A stretch of DNA of 25,093 nucleotides from Stentor coeruleus (taxonomy: Eukaryota > Ciliophora > Heterotrichea > Heterotrichida > Stentoridae), in the NCBI GenBank assembly GCA_001970955.1, contig MPUH01001055.1:1-25093 (forward strand), in the 5' to 3' direction. The translations under genes were made by a program, and so were the position numbers. Of the stretch, positions 19,037-25,093 are shown one piece after another (within the stretch, counting starts at the first letter, position 1; each line of letters begins with the position of its first letter). The notes under the pieces are model-generated. The model was not told the origin of the DNA and did not search any database. It saw only the letters and a program-made list of their open reading frames with translations.

Positions 19037-19376
19037 ATCTTGCGTAATATTAAGATAATGATTTATTAAATTATGTATTTTTTGATGATTATGAGAAAAG
19101 CATGAAAATGCACTTTTGGAGTTTTTCTGATTGGACTCTGAGTACTTGATTGATGTAATTTGTCCTATTTAGTTGATCATTAATATTAATTATCAAGGAT
19201 TTTTGAAATTTATTGGGATTTTTTAAAAAAACTTTGATTCCTTATAATTTAAAATTTCCCTTCATTCTGAAGCCTTACAATGCATGCTTGGGCTAGGTGG
19301 AAAATGTAATACTTGAATATACAGTGGCTTTAATTTAGAAATAAATATTTCTCTGTGCCTTATAATAGTCAAATAA
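19037..19376. other. Intergenic between the MORN gene and the aconitase relic
   Basis: I see no gene. Unlike the stretches before most + strand genes here, it is not G-depleted: the first half is T/G-rich, so the aconitase start lacks the usual A/C-rich leader. Confidence 0.4.
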
Positions 19377-22047
19377 ATGGCTGGAACTAATCACTTTGTC
19401 TCACAATGCCTAAAAGAATTGCGTGTTGGCAGCCATATCTATAAATATTTCAACATCCAAGCTTTAGATGATTCTCGTCTTCATAAACTCCCATATTCCA
19501 TCCGAATCTTTTTAGAAAATGCAGTAAGAAATTGTGACGAATTTCAAGTAAAAACTTCAGATGTCGAAAACATCCTAAACTGGGAAAAAACGTCAAAGGA
19601 AGATATAGAAATTTCATTTAAACCTTCAAGGGTTCTATTACAAGACTTTACAGGTATCGCAGCTATAGTTGATTTAGCAGCTATGCGTGATACTTTCATC
19701 AAAATTGGTAGAAATCCATCTAGAATAAACCCTTTATGTCCAGTAGATAGTAATAGACCATTCAATACAAGTAGATGTATCAAGGACATCAGAAGCATTA
19801 CGTAGAAATGAGGAATATGAATTTAATAGAAACAAAGAAAGATTTGAGTTTTTAAAATGGAGCCAAAAAGCTTTTGAAAATTTATTTGTTTCCCCTCCAG
19901 GTTCTGGAATTGCCCATCAAGTTAATTTGGAGTACCTTGCCAGTATTATTTTTAATAAAAATGGGCTTTTATACCCAGATTCAGTTGTAGGAACTGACTC
20001 ACATACGACTATGATTAATGGTGCTGGGGTTGTTGGATGGGGTGTTGGGGGTATTGAAGCTGAAGCAGTGATGTTGGGACAACCGATTTCTATGGTTTTG
20101 CCTGAAGTTGTAGGGTTTAAACTTACAGGGAAACTATCTAAATATGCGACGGCTGCTGATTTGGTATTGACATTAACAAATATACTTAGGAAAAAAGGTG
20201 TTGTTGGCAAATTTATTGAGTTTTTGGCCAGGGAGTTGAAAATTTGAGTATCCCTGATAGAGCTACTATCGCTAATATGTCTCCGGAATATGGGGCGACT
20301 ATGGGGTACTTTCCAATGGATGGGAAAATATTAGAGTTCTTAAGAACTGCAGGAAGGTCTGAAGGGAAAATTGCAATTATTGAAGCCTATTTGAAAAAAA
20401 ATGGACTTTTTAGGAACTATAATGGAGAAGACCCGGTTTTCTCTGGAGATATCTTAGAACTTGACCTAAACTCTGTAGTACCTTGTGTTGCTGGGCCAAA
20501 AAGACCCCACGACCGAGTTTCAATTGTTGACCTAAAAAGCGAATTCCTTACTGGCCTTACCAACCCTATAAGTTTTAAAGGTTTTAATGTGCCTAATCCT
20601 AATATTGTGAGTGATTTTATATATAAAGGGAAAAACTATCAATTACATCATGGATCTATAGTCATTGCTGCAATAGCCTCTTCTACAAATACATCAAACC
20701 CAAGTCTTATGCTCGCTGCTGGTTTTCTAGCTAAAAACGCAGTAGCCAAAGGTCTAAAAGTTGCCCCTTATATTAAAACATCATTATCCCCAGGATCAGG
20801 TGTTGTAACAAAGTATTATGAAAAAACTGGACTCTCACAATATTTGAATGAACTTGGGTTTTATAATACTGGATATGGATGTATGACTTGTATTGGAAAT
20901 AGTGGGGATTTAGATAAGGAGGTACTTAAAGCTATAAATGCTAATGATTTAGTTGCTATATCGGTTTTGAGTGGAAATAGGAATTTTGAAGGAAGAATTA
21001 ATCCTGCGACAAGAGGTAATTACCTTGCCAGTCCACCTTTGGTTGTAGCTTTTGCTCTGGCTGGACGTATTGACTTTGATTTTGACAATGAACCTTTAGG
21101 ATACTATCAAAGTCAGCCAGTGTTTCTTAGAGATATTTGGCCATCAAGTGAATCCATAGCTCAAATAATCTCTGAAATAATCACCCCTGATATGTTTAAA
21201 GAAGTCTACAGCCGCATAGCAAAAGGTACAGACACCTGGAATTCCCTTCAAGCCGCTGAAGGGAATTTATACTCTTGGAAAGATAACTCAACCTACATTC
21301 GCAATCCTCCATTTTTCAAAGGTTTTACTTTAGAAGTTCCAGAAATCAAAGATATAAAAAATGCTCATGTGCTTTTAAAGCTCGGAGACTCTATAACAAC
21401 TGATCATATATCTCCAGGTGGTAGCATAGCAAGAAATTCTTCAGCAGGAAAATATCTTCAGTCTTGTGGAATTGATCAAAAAGACTTTAATTTATATGGA
21501 TCTAGACGAGGCAATGATGAAGTTATGGTTAGAGGGACTTTTGCAAATATTCGGCTTATAAATACTTTAATAAACCATACTGGCCCACAAACTATTCATA
21601 TTCCTAGTGGTAAAGAGTTTGATATTTTCGAAGCTAGTTTACATTATAAAAAAAGATGGAACTGATCTGATTATAATAGCTGGAAAAGAATATGGGTGTG
21701 GATCATCTAGGGATTGGGCAGCTAAAGGACCATTTTTACTTGGCGTTAAAGCGGTTATTGCAGAGAGTTTTGAGAAGATACACAGGTCGAATTTAGTTGG
21801 GATGGGGATTTTACCTTTACAATTTTTACCTGACCAGAATGCTATAACATTAGGACTTACAGGTTTTGAGAAGTATAATATTATCCTTAATGGCGATGTT
21901 AGAATTAATCAAATTATTGAAGTTTTAACAGATACAGGGAATAGGTTTAAGGTTAAAACTCGTATAGACACAGATGTTGAAGTAGAGTACTATAAAAATA
22001 GAGGAATAATGCATTATGCTCTTAGAAAATTAGCTAAGAATAACTAG
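19377..22047 (+). pseudogene. ACO1: Aconitase / IRP1-family gene with three frameshifts and a lost Fe-S cysteine
   Basis: Four overlapping or adjoining frames together cover a full aconitase of the cytosolic AcnA/IRP1 type (about 890 residues), which isomerises citrate to isocitrate. Conserved blocks include [84 protein letters not shown] and GSSRDWAAKGPFLLG. The frame breaks are at about 19748-19750 (two bases of the Leu codon in PVD-L-VIDHS are gone), at 20221-20225 (T5 where T6 would restore IEFFG) and at 21648-21654 (A7 where A6 fits). None has intron borders. The first cluster ligand is also lost: at 20682-20684 the usual SCTNTSNP reads SSTNTSNP (TCT for TGT). The other two Cys (YGCMTC) remain. 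Homopolymer-type shifts alone could be assembly errors, but the Cys change and the poor leader favour a decaying copy about 3 kb from the telomere. Confidence 0.85.
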
Positions 22048-22516
22048 GCTAGATATTATTTTATGGGAAAGCTATGAAAGTATCTAAGATTTTATAATTT
22101 ATGATGATTAATTATCTTTAGGGAATATTTGATTTTACTATATAATATGATATGCTAGTGTATTATTTTTGGATTAATTGGAAAATACCAGCATACAAAA
22201 TGGTTGTAAAATAATTTATCAGTAGAGGAGAACTTTTACATAATACTAAAGTGAAAAATAAAGCATAAAACAATTTTCCAAATATTTCCTATATTTAATT
22301 TAACTCGTTAGGTTATAAATTTAAATAAGACTATGTTAGTTTTGAAAAATCAAGATGCTTAGAAATTGATTGAACTGACCAAAATTTCAATAAGCTGATT
22401 CGCTCAATAATTTATTTTTATATAAAATATTTTTCAAAATAACAAAAATGCATTAAGCAAAGTTGTAAAAATCAAATGAATATCTTAAATAGAAATGTGA
22501 AAAAAAGAAGATCTGT
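22048..22516. other. AT-rich subtelomeric spacer
   Basis: No open frame, RNA gene or recognisable remnant was found in this stretch. Confidence 0.4.
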
Positions 22517-22577
22517 AAGGAAGAAATCTTATTAAAGAATAGGGCTAAGTCTTTGTTCAATTTTTTATGTGGATTAT
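22517..22577 (+). repeat. 61-bp exact duplicate, copy 1 (likely contig-join artefact)
   Basis: These 61 bases end at the single N and recur identically right after it. Two contig ends that overlap but were not merged would give this pattern. Confidence 0.9.
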
Positions 22578-22578
22578 N
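22578..22578. other. Assembly gap (single N)
   Basis: The only ambiguous base in the window. It separates the two identical 61-bp copies and marks a scaffold join of unknown true length. Confidence 0.98.
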
Positions 22579-22639
22579 AAGGAAGAAATCTTATTAAAGA
22601 ATAGGGCTAAGTCTTTGTTCAATTTTTTATGTGGATTAT
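22579..22639 (+). repeat. 61-bp exact duplicate, copy 2 (likely contig-join artefact)
   Basis: Identical to 22517-22577. The sequence after it continues in a relic-like frame (VNWTTHELASGINPKMQVPD, about 22656-22715), so copy 2 is probably the true junction and copy 1 redundant. Confidence 0.9.
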
Positions 22640-22859
22640 TTTTGGTTATACAAAGTTAATTGGACAACACATGAATTAGCAAGTGGTATTAATCCAAAAA
22701 TGCAAGTTCCTGACTTAAAAGAAGACATCTCATCAACAAATATACAAAAAAATAATTAATTATTTATATAGGTAAGTGGAAAGAATATAAAAGCATTGAA
22801 AATTATGATTATTACTATAAAAATTTAGCCATTCTATTTATTAGGTAGATCCTGCTTAA

Positions 22860-24290
22860 AAAGTGAATATAAATAATATTGAAGGGATTTAGAACTGATT
22901 AAATTGAATATAAGATCCAGAAATTGTAAAAAATACATCATTTGCTGGAGAAGATTGCATTCCAGTAAGCTTTCAACAAACATTGCTATTCTCCTACTTA
23001 ATAGGAACACATTCAATGAAAGTTTCCTATAAAATCCTTAAGAATAGGTTTAAGAATTGGAAAGATAAAGCACCCTTTGCGTTTATTTGTTTATTATTAC
23101 TAGATACTTGTAATTTATGAAATGAAAATTAAATGATCAGATTTTTAAGAATATGAATAATTAAGAACTATCTTCAACTCTAAACAAAAGATTATTGCGG
23201 AAATAATTTTTAAAGTAAGACAAAATAAGTTAGCTCAAGAAAAACAGTTAACATGAAAGATTAATATTTGCATCTTAAAAGTAACTTTTTAAAATATCAG
23301 GAAAAATATAGTTTCAATTTAAGTTTAAACTAAGGTCAAATTCTTATTTCTATGTGAAGAATAATGATCTTATATTCAAAATTTTATAGCCTAGCTAAGA
23401 ACAGTGCAGACTCTATTACCTTTGAATGACAATTTTTTAGATAACCAATAAAATTTATAAAAAATATTCTATTAAAATATTTCCTTCTCTATTGAAAAAG
23501 CTTATATGAATGGCTTCAGATATCAAAAATGACTTGAGCAATTTTAGAACATACTAGTCATATTTAAATTCATTTATACTTTTCCTTTTTTTGAATATTA
23601 TTTTTTCTTCTTTGAAAAGCATTTCAACAATATAACAGAGAAAAGGGCTTATGAACTAATTTAAGTATTAGTTGCAAGTCTAACAATGCTAAGAGGTCTA
23701 TTATTTTTTAAATGCTACAAAAAAAATCGAATTATCAAGATTCAATTCTATTCCTCCCAGTTCTTTCATGTATAACTCTAGAATTTACATTAGTTTTTAT
23801 GATTATCGATATTAATCTTGACTTCGATAAATCATTAACAGAAACTACTGCATAAATTTTGGTGGCTTCAATACAGATAATTATGAAGTATATCAATTAA
23901 TTATCTTTAATCTTTAAGCAATAATAAATCCTTTACTTATGCTAAATCTTTTAGTTTTTATAATAAATGAAACTTTTAGCAGATTAAAAGAAAATTTTAT
24001 AACAGAAGATATTAAAATTTTTGCTGAACTTGTAATTAAATGAATATGAATCAGTGATTTTTTGGAAGAAAATTTCTTCAGAGCTGCTTATCTGAAACTA
24101 TTGAATATTTGAGAGTTGATAAAAGGAGTAAGCATCTTGAAATACTTAATGATACTATAGATCAATTGTATAAATCAATGAAATAGGCAGAGAAGAGGTG
24201 GAAAGAAAAATTCAAGACTTTGAAAATAAAATAAGCAAACAAAGGAAAGTAGAATTACTTTTTTAGAAAATTTAATAAGAATGATATTGA
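22860..24290 (+). pseudogene. Decayed TRP/polycystin-like ion-channel gene (pore region and C-terminal coiled coil)
   Basis: Pieces in several frames follow the order of a ciliate TRP-like cation channel. SFAGEDCIPVSFQQ and ILKNRFKNWKDKAPFAFICL (about 22938-23120) may precede or enter the first membrane helix. ASLTMLRGLLFFKCYKKNRI (about 23677-23736) resembles the S4 and S4-S5 region. LEFTLVFMIIDINLDF (from about 23788) is S5-like. GGFNTDNYEVYQLIIFNL (from 23861) and IINPLLMLNLLVFIINETFS with RLKENF (to about 24000) match the pore-to-S6 region with the family-typical INPLxMLNLL. EDIKIFAELVIK follows, then two TGA codons, SDFLEENFFRA, and the coiled coil HLEILNDTIDQLYKSMK, shifted into REEVERKIQDFENKISKQR. 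The sequence contains many stops and frame changes and no intact start. Boundaries are approximate; the best part is 23665-24265. Confidence 0.65.
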
Positions 24291-25048
24291 TTTTAGAAAT
24301 AAAGTCTTACACATTTAATTAATTTTGGTATATAAAAGATATTTATTGTTAAGTAATCAATATAAATATAAATTAGTTTTTTTTTTTGAAGCTTTAATTA
24401 CAAGCACCTTAACTTAAATAAGACAATCGATTTTGCTATTTGAAATCTTCCCACCACCTTTTGGAGCATTTAAAATTTACCAGTCGAAGTTATTTAGCTA
24501 ATAGAAAGCTTTTGCCGTAGAGATATATTAAGAATTCTGATCCATTACTGACACAGTGCGATAAGCTAATGCAGTAATTCATTTCTAAATTGTGATAAAG
24601 CGAATAAATATAAAGTTTTATTTTGCATAGGTTTTGGATGTATAATTTATATATTTTTTGAACTCAGTTCAAAGATTGCAGTGTAAATTTTGTATTGAAC
24701 TTTTCTAAGGGTAATTCCTTCTTCTTTATGCTCAAGATAATACTCAATGACTTCAACTCTAGTCCTTTTGAAAATACTTTCAATTTATATTAATATTTTC
24801 CAATTTATTCATTAGCAGTAAGCTTAAGCACAAAGAATCAAATATATTTTAGATTTGGTTTATTATTAGTTAGGATTTAAGCATAGTAAGCATGATATTT
24901 TAATGTAAGTATCTTTATTTAATTTAGGTGTTTAGATAATAATTATAGTTTTAATCTTTTAAAATGTATTTGCAGTGCTTTTTTATTGATATGCTTTCGT
25001 ATAAAAAATATCTATTCAGTGTAAAGTTGTAAGTAGTTTTCAAAGTTC
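24291..25048. other. Subtelomeric non-coding DNA
   Basis: No gene is visible. A less AT-rich patch lies at about 24430-24600, with short readable fragments on both strands that I could not assign. The remainder is very AT-rich up to the telomere junction. No subtelomeric tandem repeat was seen. Confidence 0.4.
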
Positions 25049-25093
25049 GGTGTTAGGGTGTTAGGGTGTTAGGGTGTTAGGGTGTTAGGGTGT
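25049..25093 (+). repeat. Telomere, (TGTTAGGG)n repeats at the chromosome end
   Basis: Five full 8-nt units in the phase GGTGTTAG and a partial sixth (GGTGT) run to the last base. The G-rich strand runs 5'-to-3' towards the end, as a right-hand telomere should. The C-strand unit is CCCTAACA, the repeat I recall for Stentor and Blepharisma. The array continues beyond the window or was truncated in assembly. Confidence 0.97.

Noticed and set aside
19748..19752. Programmed +1 frameshift or a 14-16-nt intron as explanation of the aconitase break
   Set aside because: Splicing any GT...AG string here would remove conserved residues of PVDLVIDHS, and the other two breaks differ in direction and context.
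24430..24600. Minus-strand fragment containing AYRTVS, reminiscent of LINE-type reverse transcriptase ends
   Set aside because: Only about six residues match and the frame has stops nearby; not enough to call an element.
1..25093. A nonstandard nuclear code for the whole window (TAA/TAG as Gln or TGA as Trp)
   Set aside because: The long intact genes use CAA/CAG for Gln and TGG for Trp and end at single stops, which fits the standard code.

Overview
The window is the right end of a ciliate macronuclear chromosome, most likely from a heterotrich of the genus Stentor. Three signs support this. The + strand ends in tandem TGTTAGGG (C-strand CCCTAACA) telomere repeats in the correct orientation. 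Two genes contain exactly 15-nt GT...AG introns. Long AT-rich genes read through with the standard code, using TGG for Trp and CAA/CAG for Gln. Genus and species are inference; the telomere and introns are seen directly.

Layout. A 5'-truncated GPS-motif membrane protein with one frameshift (1-1573) is followed by an intergenic stretch. Next come a condensin kleisin (CAP-H, 2662-4161) and, tail-to-tail with it, a CCDC146-like pseudogene (4178-5120, minus). A PLAC8-family protein follows (5595-5906). Two orphan genes converge at 6643-7842, then a SHIPPO/STPG-repeat protein (8540-9139, minus) and a Ser/Thr kinase with a KA1-like tail (10197-11603, minus). A decayed pogo/Tigger-like transposase fragment lies at about 12412-12735. 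A tight co-directional trio comes next: a P3A H+-ATPase (12848-15568), an LRR/coiled-coil protein (15593-17731, intron 15707-15721) and a MORN/IQ protein (17765-19036, intron 17840-17854). An aconitase/IRP1-family gene (19377-22047) is broken by three frameshifts and has lost one Fe-S cysteine. The last 3 kb holds a contig-join artefact (61-bp duplicate around an N) and a decayed TRP/polycystin-like channel, then the telomere.

How the genes relate. Nothing suggests a dedicated multi-gene system. Several intact products fit ciliary or cortical cell biology (SHIPPO, MORN, LRR; also the CCDC146 relic), alongside a proton pump, a kinase and a chromosome-condensation subunit. The most notable signals are the number of gene relics in macronuclear DNA (at least four recognisable by homology), the two 15-nt introns (one decides the true start of its gene, the other adds a putative N-myristoylation site), gene gaps of 24 and 33 nt, and strongly G-depleted A/C-rich blocks upstream of many start codons. 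I found no tRNA, rRNA or CRISPR array.
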